Positions 53,614 through 62,772 of a DNA stretch of 64,000 nucleotides are shown one piece after another. Each line of letters starts with the position of its first letter. The stretch's first letter is position 1. The notes under the pieces are model-generated. The model did not search any database. It worked only from the letters and a program-made list of their open reading frames with translations, and was not told the DNA's origin. Made by a program: the position numbers and the translations under genes. The DNA comes from Lachnoclostridium edouardi (GTDB lineage: Bacteria > Bacillota > Clostridia > Lachnospirales > Lachnospiraceae), in contig NZ_OESQ01000001.1 of the NCBI RefSeq assembly GCF_900240245.1, forward strand, positions 1,542,157 to 1,606,156, in the 5' to 3' direction.

Positions 53614-56600
53614 TTATTCAACTTCTTCTCCGTCCTGATCTTCCTCATCGTTCTGGCTGCGGTCTTCCTCATCGTCAATTTCTTCTTGACCGTTGTCTTT
53701 TACTTCCTCTTCTTCTAGTTCGCCCTTCACCTCCTGATCATTGTCATTTTCATTATCTTCCTCATTGTCTTTTTGATCATTATTGTCTGTAAGTTCCTCA
53801 GGATCTTTCTGGTCTGCTTCATCACCATCCAGAATTTCTTCTTCCTTATTGATTTGGTCGTTCTCCAGAATCTGGTCGTCCTTTACTTCTTCCTCTTTCC
53901 CATCCTCTGCAAGATTTTCGTCCTCATCAGCCTTATCTGTAATGTCTTTATCCTCATCATCCTTGCCTGTAACATCCTCGTCCACAATGTCCTTGTCTGT
54001 ATCCTGATCTTTTATAATAACATCCTCGTCTACAATTTCTTCGTCCTTAAATGTCTCATCAGAGCTGTTGTCCTCATCTGTCTGCTCAATCTCAGGATCT
54101 TTTATTTCTTCCTGTATTTTCTCATCATCCTGATTCTCAATCAGCTCTTCCTCAGTTACATTCATCAAGTTTTCCAGGATTAATGCAGCCTCCCCATTTA
54201 CTGTTACAGTCAGCTCCTTTTCCTCATAACCATCTGCATGTAAAGTAATTACATATTTTCCTTCTTCATCAAAAATGTCCAAATAGAATTTGTAAGGAGT
54301 TCCATAAAATTCATCTTTAAAGTCCAGATCATCCTTGCCATAAGCTTCAGAATCTCCTGAAGGAGTTTCTACCTGGATTTCAATAAAGGCATTCAGATAG
54401 TCCTCTGAAATTCCATTTCCCAATGCGATAATTACCTGATCGCCCTCCTGGATTTCCAATTTTGAATAAGAATTGATTTCATACTCTTCGGTTCTTAAAC
54501 CTACAGCAGACGGAACCTCTTTTGGATCATCTTCTCCTTTTACATCTAATGTAAACTCCTTATTCTTATAGCCAAGAGCTTCTATTACAATTGTATACTC
54601 TCCCGACTGATCAAATTCAGAACCGTCAATGATAATTTCATATTCCGGGTTGGATGATTCGTTTGACACCTCCATACTATTTACTGTAATCTTTGTCACC
54701 TTTGAGCCGTATCCCGTTCCAAGGAAAGTTGAGTCTGTAATAATTTTTACATCTTCTCCCGGCTTACAGCTGTTGTTATCATCCAGCTTTACACTGCTTG
54801 GAACATCTTTTTCTGCATTTTTAATATCCACAATAAATGTCTTGTCCTGATAGCTGTCTGCTTTAATCACAACTGTATACTTTCCTGACTGGTCAAAATT
54901 AGAACCGTCAATTTCGTATTCATAATCAGAACCGGACTCATTAGATACTTCATCTCCGTTTACTGTGACTTCTGTAATGACCTTTGCATACTCATTACTT
55001 CCAAACATTTCCCCTACAATAATAGTCAGATTATCTCCGATTCCCATTGTATTGCTGTCATCCAGCTCTACATAATCAGGAACTGCCATGCCAGTGCCGG
55101 AACCTCCGTCTACTATATAAGCTGTCAGCTCTTTCTCCTCATATCCTTCCGCCTGGATTGTAATTGTATAGTCTCCAGCTGCGCTAAACTCACTGCTGTC
55201 AATAATGTATTGGTATGATTCCTTTGTTCCGTTTACAGAAGCTCCATTTACCATTACCTCTGTAATTTTTTCTCCATATCCTGTCTTTGTTCCTGACTGA
55301 GAATCTGTAATAATAATTACGTCATCTCCCAGATTATAAGTGGATTTTGAAAGCTTTACGCTGCTTGGAACTGTCTGAGCCTCCACTGTAACTGTAAGGA
55401 TTTTATCCTCATATCCTGCGGCCTTTAAGGTTATTGTATATACTCCAACTGTCTCAAAAGATGATGTCCAGGTAGTACCTAACATGCTGTTTTCTGTATA
55501 TTCCAGCTCTACTTCCTCTGTGCTGTTTCTTAAAACGGAAGCTTCAGTAAACGCCTCTTTATATGCCTGGCTGTCTGAGTCGTTAAAAGCGGAAAGCTGG
55601 ATTTTAAATGTCTCATTGGTTTTAACTGTAATATTGTCCGTTACAGTGCTGTAATCCTTTAAAAGACCTACTTTTTCAGGAACAGAAGCAGCCTCTGTGG
55701 ACGGATCTGTAATAACAACTGTAAGTATTTTATCCTGATATCCCTCTGCCTGAATCGCAATTTCGTATTGTCCTGCCTGAGTAAATACGCTGCCTGCAAT
55801 TACAAATTTGGCATAGGAATCCCAGCTGTCATACTCATTTGCCACCGGCTGACCATTTACTGTCACTTCAGTAATTTTCTCACCGTAGCCAGTTACATCC
55901 ATCAAAGTATTATCTGTAATAATTACTACGTCCTGGCCTAATTTGTAGCTTTCCTTCTCCAGCTTTACAAGCTGAGGAACCTGGGCTTTTATATCCTCTA
56001 TTTTCAGTTCAGACAGCTTAAATGACTTTTGAAGCTCTGCAAAGTTTTCAGCAAATACAGACACGCTCAGCCACTCGTTATCCCCAAATCCATCAAATAG
56101 TTTAGATCTGAGTATAATCGTATTTCCTACCTTCTCGTAATCCCCGTCGCCGCCTACTGCATCGTCGTTAAATAATCCTTCTCCGTTTAATGTTACAGAA
56201 TAAAAGCTATTTATAAACTCATCAGAAAATCCGCTGAGAATCACGTCGTTATTGTTATTTCTGGATATATTCAGCTGGCTGCTGTCCTGTCTGCCCACTA
56301 AAACAGATACTGTTCCGTTGGAAAATCCGTCGGCATAAATAGTCAGCGTATGCTGCCCAATAGTTCCATTTTGAGTATTTACAGTAATTGTATTATTTTC
56401 CTTGTCCACTTCATAAGTCAAAGGCGCATAGCTGCTTGCTAAAGCCACATTTGTAATACGGTTCTCCCAGTCTGCTGTGGCCTCTGTCTCCTCATAATGA
56501 ATAACAATAGGCTCTCCCAGATTTACAGCCTCCGCAGTTAAGTCAGGAGCTTTAATTCCTGTTTCTCCTAAAAATCTGGTAATATCTCCTAAAAGTCCGT

Positions 56601-58761
56601 CCTCCAGCATGTACTTAATAGTATATGGCCGGTTTAACGTAAAGGCGTCCTCCGGAGCCTGATCTAAATACTCCTTGTAAGTCTGATAATCGTCCTGGCC
56701 TTTGGCCATTCCGCAGTTGTTTATATACTTTTCATACTTCATCAGACGGTCCTGACCATCCTTTTCATAAATGTATAAATGTTCCAGAGAATCCCACCAG
56801 TTAAGCACTGCCGCAGATTCATTTGTCTCCAGTTCTAAAGCCGCCAGAATTTTTGCATTGGCCAGCAGGTCGAAATCAAATACAATATTTCCGTTGACAG
56901 CGCCTCCTCCTGTGCTTCCTCCTGACTCAGTTGAGCCTCCTCCTGAAACAGAGGCTGTGGCAACTCCGTCCAGCCCTAAGGCCGCTGCACTGTAGGAAAC
57001 AATTTCTTCTTCCTCATAAATATTTTCTGATATATCATAAGGATCTGACTGAGCTAAAGTATAGGCAGCCGTCATAGGAGCTGCAGTCTCTAAGGCGCTG
57101 TCTTCCTCTCCGTCTCCCCACACCGGATTCTGGCTTCCATTAGTGGCCTGCTCCAACTGAAACTCCAGCACATAATCCTCATAGCCCTCTGCCTTAACTA
57201 CTAATTTGTGCTTTCCTACAGTCAGTTTTTTATGGCACTCATTTTCCAGGCGCACCAGATTTGAAACTACATGATACTCTTTACAGTCACCCTCTAAGGT
57301 TTCTCCGTCCAATTCCACTGCGTAAATAGGATTTGTTATAGCGTAATTAAAATCTGTCAGCTGAAATAGCAGATCCTGTCCTGCCCACCAGTTAAAATTG
57401 CTGGTCAGTTCCAGACTTCCCGCCGGCAGAATTGTCTCTATTTCCAAGGATCTATCCTCATATCCATTAGCCTTAATTACTATGGTATGTCTTCCGTTAT
57501 GGCCCTGAATAGACAGGTTTTGGCCGCTTATAATAATCTTTCCGCTTTCTCTCCGGAATGTAAGGTCCTGCCTGCTGCCGGAGCCGGAGCCATAATCCTT
57601 TTGAACGCGGTACACTGCCTCCAGCCATTTTTCAGAATCCTCTGTTACGTCAAAAGAAATGATAATGTCCTCCCCGTCCAGCGTCCGTTCTGTTTTCAGC
57701 TGAGGAAGTCCGGTGTAATCGTCATCAGAAACTCCGTCCATATTAAATGTAGTAACTTTAGGATAAACCCTTACATCCCCGTTTTTATCATAATTAGGCA
57801 AATAAAAATCCCAATAGCTTAAAGCGCCGTTTGCCAGCACATAGCCTGGGGTCTGGCCCTTCATCACTCCGGAGAATTCCTTTGCGCCTGTTCCTAAAAC
57901 AATTTCCTGGTAAATACTGCTGTCTGTTTTAGATACTGCTTTCACTACTGCCTTTTCATTAGGATTTACTTCCAGCTTTACAATTCTGTTTCCGTTTTCT
58001 ACAGGCGTCACAGCAACGTTCTGGCCGTTTAAAGTAATATTATAGTTATCTGCATTTCCGGTTCTAAAGGTAAGAACAGCAAAATCCGACCGCTCTATTT
58101 TATAAATTCCTGTTTTTCCAATATTAAAAATTGAGGTCTCCGCAGGATCCTCCGGCTGGGAAGGCTGAGTGGGATGATCCGGCTGAGTGCTGCCGCCTCC
58201 TGAAGAACCGCCGCTTGATGAGCCGCCTCCTGACGAGCCGCCGCTTGACGAGCTGCCTCCTGCTGTGTTATTCATAGGCGCTGCTATAGGATTTCCGTTT
58301 TCATCTACCCAGGCTCCCGTTTCATTTACCTGATATCCGTCTGGCGTCATTTTGCCGGCTACCATATCGCCTGACGGGTTTAAATAATACCATCTTCCGT
58401 TTATAGCTGCCCATCCTGTAGCCATATCTCCGCTTTGGTTTAAATAATACCAGTTTCCTGTGGCCTGGTCCTGCCACCAGCCTACTACCATACTTCCGTT
58501 ATCCTGAAAAAGATACCATTTCCCTGAAGACGGCTCCTGCCACCAGCCGGTTACAAGATTCCCTGACTGATCTGCCCTATACCATATATTATCGCTTAGT
58601 ATCCATTGGTCAACAGCAATGCTTCCGTCTTTCTCATACTTCCAGGAAGCCCCCTCTTGCTGCCAGCTGCCTCCTGTAACAGAAGCCGCGGACACCGTAT
58701 TTCCAGCCACTACCGACATTACAAGGGCTGTGGTGAAAACTTTCAAACTATTTCTTTTCAT
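53614..58761 (-). CDS. Giant secreted surface protein with wall-binding and Shr-like (HID/DUF1533) repeats
   Basis: This 1715-residue protein has a signal peptide (MKRNSLKVFTTALVMSVVAG, cut near SAA). Choline-binding-type wall repeats at about 30-160 include GWWQEPSSGKWYLFQDNGSM. A Gly/Ser linker follows near 165-195. Then come about ten tandem domains of 80-100 residues with ends such as GDYTITIQAEGYEEKELTAYI and the core ITEVTVNGxxV, matching DUF1533, now named the Shr-like hemoglobin-interacting domain. The last 190 residues are a low-complexity acidic tail of Asp, Glu, Asn and Lys. No sortase signal is present, so the wall repeats are the anchor. A Fur-box-like operator at its promoter supports an iron or heme role, which remains inferred. 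Confidence 0.85.
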   Translation of the reverse strand: MKRNSLKVFTTALVMSVVAGNTVSAASVTGGSWQQEGASWKYEKDGSIAVDQWILSDNIWYRADQSGNLVTGWWQEPSSGKWYLFQDNGSMVVGWWQDQATGNWYYLNQSGDMATGWAAINGRWYYLNPSGDMVAGKMTPDGYQVNETGAWVDENGNPIAAPMNNTAGGSSSSGGSSGGGSSSGGSSGGGSTQPDHPTQPSQPEDPAETSIFNIGKTGIYKIERSDFAVLTFRTGNADNYNITLNGQNVAVTPVENGNRIVKLEVNPNEKAVVKAVSKTDSSIYQEIVLGTGAKEFSGVMKGQTPGYVLANGALSYWDFYLPNYDKNGDVRVYPKVTTFNMDGVSDDDYTGLPQLKTERTLDGEDIIISFDVTEDSEKWLEAVYRVQKDYGSGSGSRQDLTFRRESGKIIISGQNLSIQGHNGRHTIVIKANGYEDRSLEIETILPAGSLELTSNFNWWAGQDLLFQLTDFNYAITNPIYAVELDGETLEGDCKEYHVVSNLVRLENECHKKLTVGKHKLVVKAEGYEDYVLEFQLEQATNGSQNPVWGDGEEDSALETAAPMTAAYTLAQSDPYDISENIYEEEEIVSYSAAALGLDGVATASVSGGGSTESGGSTGGGAVNGNIVFDFDLLANAKILAALELETNESAAVLNWWDSLEHLYIYEKDGQDRLMKYEKYINNCGMAKGQDDYQTYKEYLDQAPEDAFTLNRPYTIKYMLEDGLLGDITRFLGETGIKAPDLTAEAVNLGEPIVIHYEETEATADWENRITNVALASSYAPLTYEVDKENNTITVNTQNGTIGQHTLTIYADGFSNGTVSVLVGRQDSSQLNISRNNNNDVILSGFSDEFINSFYSVTLNGEGLFNDDAVGGDGDYEKVGNTIILRSKLFDGFGDNEWLSVSVFAENFAELQKSFKLSELKIEDIKAQVPQLVKLEKESYKLGQDVVIITDNTLMDVTGYGEKITEVTVNGQPVANEYDSWDSYAKFVIAGSVFTQAGQYEIAIQAEGYQDKILTVVITDPSTEAASVPEKVGLLKDYSTVTDNITVKTNETFKIQLSAFNDSDSQAYKEAFTEASVLRNSTEEVELEYTENSMLGTTWTSSFETVGVYTITLKAAGYEDKILTVTVEAQTVPSSVKLSKSTYNLGDDVIIITDSQSGTKTGYGEKITEVMVNGASVNGTKESYQYIIDSSEFSAAGDYTITIQAEGYEEKELTAYIVDGGSGTGMAVPDYVELDDSNTMGIGDNLTIIVGEMFGSNEYAKVITEVTVNGDEVSNESGSDYEYEIDGSNFDQSGKYTVVIKADSYQDKTFIVDIKNAEKDVPSSVKLDDNNSCKPGEDVKIITDSTFLGTGYGSKVTKITVNSMEVSNESSNPEYEIIIDGSEFDQSGEYTIVIEALGYKNKEFTLDVKGEDDPKEVPSAVGLRTEEYEINSYSKLEIQEGDQVIIALGNGISEDYLNAFIEIQVETPSGDSEAYGKDDLDFKDEFYGTPYKFYLDIFDEEGKYVITLHADGYEEKELTVTVNGEAALILENLMNVTEEELIENQDDEKIQEEIKDPEIEQTDEDNSSDETFKDEEIVDEDVIIKDQDTDKDIVDEDVTGKDDEDKDITDKADEDENLAEDGKEEEVKDDQILENDQINKEEEILDGDEADQKDPEELTDNNDQKDNEEDNENDNDQEVKGELEEEEVKDNGQEEIDDEEDRSQNDEEDQDGEEVE

Positions 58762-58802
58762 TACCTTACTCCTTTCATATCTTGCAGTAAATCTGCGTCA
58801 TA

Positions 58803-58855
58803 ACTATAGCAGACTTCTTTATGAGCTTCAATAATGATATTGAAAGTTATTTTCA
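58803..58855 (-). promoter_or_regulatory. Promoter of the giant surface protein with Fur-box-like sites
   Basis: On the minus strand TTGAAG (58831-58826) and TATAGT (58808-58803) are 17 bases apart. TGAAAGT-T-ATTTTCA at 58841-58855 fits the 7-1-7 Fur pattern with one arm mismatch. TTCAATA/TATTGAA at 58827-58844 overlaps the -35, so binding would repress. Confidence 0.6.
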
Positions 58856-58910
58856 ATTAATATTTTTTGAGAAATCTTCTCTCGATTACCACAGCCCTTT
58901 CCAATAAGAC

Positions 58911-58970
58911 AAAAAAAACAGAAGCCTTTGCTTTACAGATAAAAAATATCTGTTTTGCATTGGCTCCTGT
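58911..58970 (-). terminator. Terminator after the transaldolase gene
   Basis: On the minus strand ACAGGAGCC ... GGCTTCTGT encloses an inner CAGATA/TATCTG stem and is followed by TTTTTTTT at 58911-58918. Confidence 0.8.
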
Positions 58971-59009
58971 TATATTACGGTTTAACCCAGCAGGTTTTTG
59001 TCATTTTTA

Positions 59010-59663
59010 TTATTCGCCAAAAACAGCCTTGTAGTCTGCCTGGAATTTAGCAATACCCTGATCTGTCAGAGGATGCTTTGTCATCTGAACTAATACGCTG
59101 TAAGGAACAGTTGCAATATCTGCTCCGGCTCTTGCGCAGTCGATTACATGGATTGGATTTCTAACGCTGGCTGAAATAATCTCTGTCTCAATATTATGCA
59201 TCATAAAAATCTCTGTAATATCGTTGATCAGATCAATACCTGGCATAGAAATATCATCTAAACGTCCCAGGAATGGGGAAACATAAGTTGCGCCTGCTCT
59301 TGCTGCCAGAAGCGCCTGAGCCGCGCTGAAGATCAATGTAACGTTTGTCTTAATTCCCTCTGCTGCCAGAACCTTAACTGCCTTTAATCCTTCTACAGTC
59401 ATAGGAATTTTAACTACCATATTAGGGTGGATTTTTGCAATCTCTCTGCCTTCCGCAATCATTCCCTCTGCGTCTGTAGTTGTAGCTTTTACTTCACCGC
59501 TGATTGGTCCGTCTACAATAGACGCGATCTCAGCAATAACCTGTCCAAAATCTCTTCCTTCTTTTGCAATCAGAGATGGGTTTGTAGTAACTCCGCAGAT
59601 GATGCCCATATCGTTGGCTTTTCTGATTTCATCTACATTGGCTGTGTCGATAAAGAATTTCAT
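59010..59663 (-). CDS. Fructose-6-phosphate aldolase/transaldolase (TalC/FSA type)
   Basis: The start at 59663 ([20 protein letters not shown]) follows AAGGGGA and gives 217 residues, the length of the short decameric TalC/FSA family. The Schiff-base Lys is in NMVVKIPMT, and [15 protein letters not shown] and [12 protein letters not shown] are intact. It either moves a dihydroxyacetone unit between sugar phosphates or cleaves fructose 6-phosphate. Most Clostridia proteins of this kind are transaldolases. Two palindromes lie upstream. Confidence 0.92.
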   Translation of the reverse strand: MKFFIDTANVDEIRKANDMGIICGVTTNPSLIAKEGRDFGQVIAEIASIVDGPISGEVKATTTDAEGMIAEGREIAKIHPNMVVKIPMTVEGLKAVKVLAAEGIKTNVTLIFSAAQALLAARAGATYVSPFLGRLDDISMPGIDLINDITEIFMMHNIETEIISASVRNPIHVIDCARAGADIATVPYSVLVQMTKHPLTDQGIAKFQADYKAVFGE

Positions 59664-59721
59664 TGTTATCAATCCCCTTTAATTAATATTTATCAGGTTC
59701 AGAAACACTATGGAAAATGTC

Positions 59722-59806
59722 TGAAACAGCTGTTTCATTTGAAACATTTACCAAAAATTCACTTTGTTCTCCCCTAATTTCTGTGAATTATTATACCACA
59801 GAAATT
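59722..59806 (-). promoter_or_regulatory. Transaldolase promoter region with two palindromes
   Basis: TGAAACAGCTGTTTCA at 59722-59737 is a perfect 16-bp palindrome. AATTTCTGTG (59776-59785) and CACAGAAATT (59797-59806) form a second one enclosing TATAAT (59795-59790, minus strand). The latter may be both promoter and the terminator stem after metK. Confidence 0.55.
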
Positions 59807-60999
59807 TAGTTTTGGGAATACGTCTTTAATAATTCTATTTTATCTAGTCTCTCCCAAGGCAGGTCTAAATCATTTCTTCCAAAGTGGCCGTAAGCTGCAG
59901 TCTGTTTGTAAATTGGACGGCGCAGATCCAGCATTTTAATAATTCCTGCAGGACGGAGATCAAAGTTTTCTCTGATAATTCCTACCAGCTTTTCATCCTC
60001 CAGCTTTCCTGTTCCAAAGGTATCCACCATAATAGAAGTAGGATGGGCTACTCCGATAGCATAGGACAGCTGAATCTCACATTTATCTGCCAGGCCTGCA
60101 GCTACTATATTTTTCGCCACATAGCGGGCTGCATATGCTGCCGACCTGTCTACCTTTGTGCAGTCCTTTCCTGAGAATGCTCCGCCGCCGTGTCTTGCAT
60201 AGCCGCCGTATGTATCTACAATAATTTTTCTACCTGTCAGTCCGCTGTCTCCGTGAGGTCCTCCGATTACAAAACGTCCTGTAGGATTAATAAAGAATTT
60301 TGTGTCCTCATCCACCATCTCCTTAGGCAGAATTACGTCAAACACGTGACTTTTAATATCTTCATGTATCTGCTCCTGGGAAACCGCATCATCATGCTGT
60401 GTGGAAAGTACTACTGCCTCCAGGCGCTTTGGTTTTCCGTTCTCATCATACTCTACTGTTACCTGTGTCTTTCCGTCTGGACGTAAGTAAGGTAAAGTAC
60501 CGTTTTTCCTGACTTCTGTAAGGCGGCGTGACAATTTATGGGCCAGAGAAATAGGATATGGCATATATTCCTCTGTTTCGTTTGTAGCATATCCGAACAT
60601 CATGCCCTGATCTCCGGCTCCTATTGCGTCGATTTCTTCATCAGACATAGTATTTTCCTTTGCCTCCAGGGCTTTATCCACGCCCATGGCAATGTCTGTA
60701 GACTGCTCGTCAATGGCAGTTATTACTCCGCAGGTGTCGCAGTCAAATCCATATTTTGCCCGGTCATAGCCAATCTCTCTTACTGTCTCTCTCACCAGCT
60801 TCTGTATGTCCACATACGCATTTGTGGTGATCTCGCCCATAACTAACACAAGTCCTGTTGTAACTGCAGTCTCGCAGGCCACACGGCTCATTGGGTCCTG
60901 CTCCATCAGCGCATCCAGAATTGCATCGGAAATCTGATCGCACATTTTATCCGGATGTCCCTCTGTTACTGACTCAGATGTAAATAATAATTTTTCCAT
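59806..60999 (-). CDS. metK: S-adenosylmethionine synthetase
   Basis: This 397-residue enzyme starts [20 protein letters not shown]. It contains [16 protein letters not shown] and [19 protein letters not shown], the two signatures of MetK. It makes S-adenosylmethionine from methionine and ATP. AAGGAGG lies five bases before ATG. Expression is controlled by a SAM-I riboswitch in the leader. It connects with luxS, which recycles the SAM by-product. Confidence 0.98.
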   Translation of the reverse strand: MEKLLFTSESVTEGHPDKMCDQISDAILDALMEQDPMSRVACETAVTTGLVLVMGEITTNAYVDIQKLVRETVREIGYDRAKYGFDCDTCGVITAIDEQSTDIAMGVDKALEAKENTMSDEEIDAIGAGDQGMMFGYATNETEEYMPYPISLAHKLSRRLTEVRKNGTLPYLRPDGKTQVTVEYDENGKPKRLEAVVLSTQHDDAVSQEQIHEDIKSHVFDVILPKEMVDEDTKFFINPTGRFVIGGPHGDSGLTGRKIIVDTYGGYARHGGGAFSGKDCTKVDRSAAYAARYVAKNIVAAGLADKCEIQLSYAIGVAHPTSIMVDTFGTGKLEDEKLVGIIRENFDLRPAGIIKMLDLRRPIYKQTAAYGHFGRNDLDLPWERLDKIELLKTYSQN

Positions 61000-61061
61000 G
61001 GTTTCCTCCTTGTGAAATAATATAAAACGTGTGCGCTTTAGCGCAACCTGGCGGAGCTTTT

Positions 61062-61122
61062 TGTTTCATAGGACGCAGTTTCCTATGAAATAAAAAATAA
61101 GTCCGTACAGCAATACGGACTT
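61062..61122 (-). terminator. SAM riboswitch terminator and second hairpin
   Basis: On the minus strand AAGTCCGTA (61122-61114) pairs with TACGGACTT and is followed by ATTTTTTA, the off-state terminator. A second hairpin, TTTCATAGGA/TCCTATGAAA, lies at 61062-61089 before the ribosome binding site. Confidence 0.82.
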
Positions 61123-61144
61123 GATAGTATCGTAATCAACTCCT

Positions 61145-61259
61145 CTTATTGCTCGATTCGCGGCAAATCCGCTTCCTCGCTCAGGCTGGCACCTTCCGGT
61201 TCTTTGCCGGGGTTGCCGTGACTTCACAGATCCTTTGTATCTCCATCACTCTGAATAAG
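61145..61259 (-). ncRNA. SAM-I (S-box) riboswitch aptamer
   Basis: On the minus strand P1 is CTTATT (61259-61254) with AATAAG (61150-61145). The conserved parts are CAGAGTGATGGAGA, GTGAAGTCACGGCAACC, GGTGCCA and GAGCAATAAG. The order and spacing match the S-box class and it precedes metK, a classic target. High SAM should favour the terminator. Confidence 0.92.
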
Positions 61260-61358
61260 GGATATATGTACTTCTTATTTTTTTATCTGCTTTTTTAGCA
61301 GGTTGCAGATGAATCTTACTCTATCTGAAACCAAATGTCAAGAACTTCTTTTTTCAAT

Positions 61359-62651
61359 TTATCCTATTTTCAGGCGGAACTTTTTGGCATCCTTTTCAGA
61401 ATCCACTTTTTCAATAACCGCCCCCAGACCCTGCAGCTTTTCCTCAAAGCATTCGTAGCCTCTTTGAATGTAACCGATTTCATCTACTACTGTATATCCT
61501 TCTGCCGCCAGACCAGCTATTACAAGGGCGGCTCCGGCTCTTAAATCAGGCGCCTCTACCTGGGCTCCTGTAAAGCCTCTCACGCCGTCAATTACAGCCA
61601 CATTGCCCTCCACCTTAATATTGGAGCCCATTCTGGCCAGCTCATCTACATACTTAAAACGATTTTCAAAAATACTTTCCGTCACCATACTGGTTCCCTC
61701 TGCCAAAGCCAGGGTAACTGCAATCTGTGGCTGCATATCTGTAGGGAATCCCGGATATGGAAGAGTTTTAATGTTAGTAGGTCTCTGCTTAGGCTTTCCC
61801 ACTACACGGACAGCGTCGTCAAACTCAATTACCTCGCAGCCCACCTCCAACAGCTTTGCAGAAATTGCCTCCAGATGCTTTGGAATCACGTTTTTTATCA
61901 TTACGTCCCCGCGGGTAATAGCTGCGGCGCACATAAAGGTTCCCGCCTCTATCTGATCAGGAATCACAGAATACTCTGTGCCGTGAAGTCTCTCCACTCC
62001 CCGGATACGGATCACGTCAGTTCCCGCTCCCTTAATATTTGCTCCCATGCTGTTTAAAAAGTTAGCTACGTCTACTACATGAGGCTCTTTCGCCACATTT
62101 TCCAAAATAGTAGTCCCCTCCGCCAGAGCTGCAGCCATCATTACATTAATTGTAGCTCCTACAGATACAACATCTAAATAAATATGGCTGCCTACCAGAT
62201 CAATGGCGTGAGCCACCACTGCGCCACGCACCACGTCCACTTTAGCTCCCAAAGCCCGAAAGCCCTTTAAATGCTGGTCAATAGGACGGCTGCCAATATT
62301 GCAGCCGCCTGGAAGCGGTACCTCCGCGCTTTTATATTTTCCCAGAAGGGCTCCGATAAAGTAATAGGACGCCCTGATTTTTCTTATAAATTCATCATCT
62401 ACAGATACTTCTTTTATATGGCTTGCATTGATCTTTACAGTATGTCTGTCAATGCGGTCAACATGTGCTCCGATCTCCTGGATGGCTTCCAGCATAACGT
62501 TAATGTCTCTTACGTCCGGAAGATTATCAATCACAACATTTTCATCTGTCATAATTGCCGCCGCCAGGATTCCTAAGGCAGCATTTTTAGCACCGCCGAT
62601 GGTGACTTCACCTACCAGAGGATTGCCGCCTTTCATAATAAATTGTTCCAT
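61359..62651 (-). CDS. murA: UDP-N-acetylglucosamine 1-carboxyvinyltransferase
   Basis: The start at 62651 ([20 protein letters not shown]) follows GAGGTG and gives 430 residues. It is preferred over the ATG four codons earlier. The active-site loop [20 protein letters not shown] keeps the Cys that phosphonate antibiotics attack. The enzyme makes the first committed step of peptidoglycan synthesis. Clostridia often have two copies (MurAA and MurAB), and which one this is cannot be told here. Confidence 0.96.
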   Translation of the reverse strand: MEQFIMKGGNPLVGEVTIGGAKNAALGILAAAIMTDENVVIDNLPDVRDINVMLEAIQEIGAHVDRIDRHTVKINASHIKEVSVDDEFIRKIRASYYFIGALLGKYKSAEVPLPGGCNIGSRPIDQHLKGFRALGAKVDVVRGAVVAHAIDLVGSHIYLDVVSVGATINVMMAAALAEGTTILENVAKEPHVVDVANFLNSMGANIKGAGTDVIRIRGVERLHGTEYSVIPDQIEAGTFMCAAAITRGDVMIKNVIPKHLEAISAKLLEVGCEVIEFDDAVRVVGKPKQRPTNIKTLPYPGFPTDMQPQIAVTLALAEGTSMVTESIFENRFKYVDELARMGSNIKVEGNVAVIDGVRGFTGAQVEAPDLRAGAALVIAGLAAEGYTVVDEIGYIQRGYECFEEKLQGLGAVIEKVDSEKDAKKFRLKIG

Positions 62652-62772
62652 GTTACACCTCAAAACCGGCTGCCTTTTATACAGCCTGGGAATATTTAAG
62701 ATTTTATTAATTTTACATTTTGTAAATATGATTATAGCATAAGATTCACATTTGTAAAGCTTACAAGCCTAA

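Noticed and set aside
53614..53700. Sortase signal at the end of the giant surface protein
   Set aside because: The C-terminus ends in acidic residues with no LPxTG-like motif, hydrophobic helix or basic tail.
58201..58260. Gly/Ser-rich codon repeats as a CRISPR or VNTR array
   Set aside because: They encode a flexible Gly-Ser linker in frame within the surface protein, and the repeats are only a few codons long.
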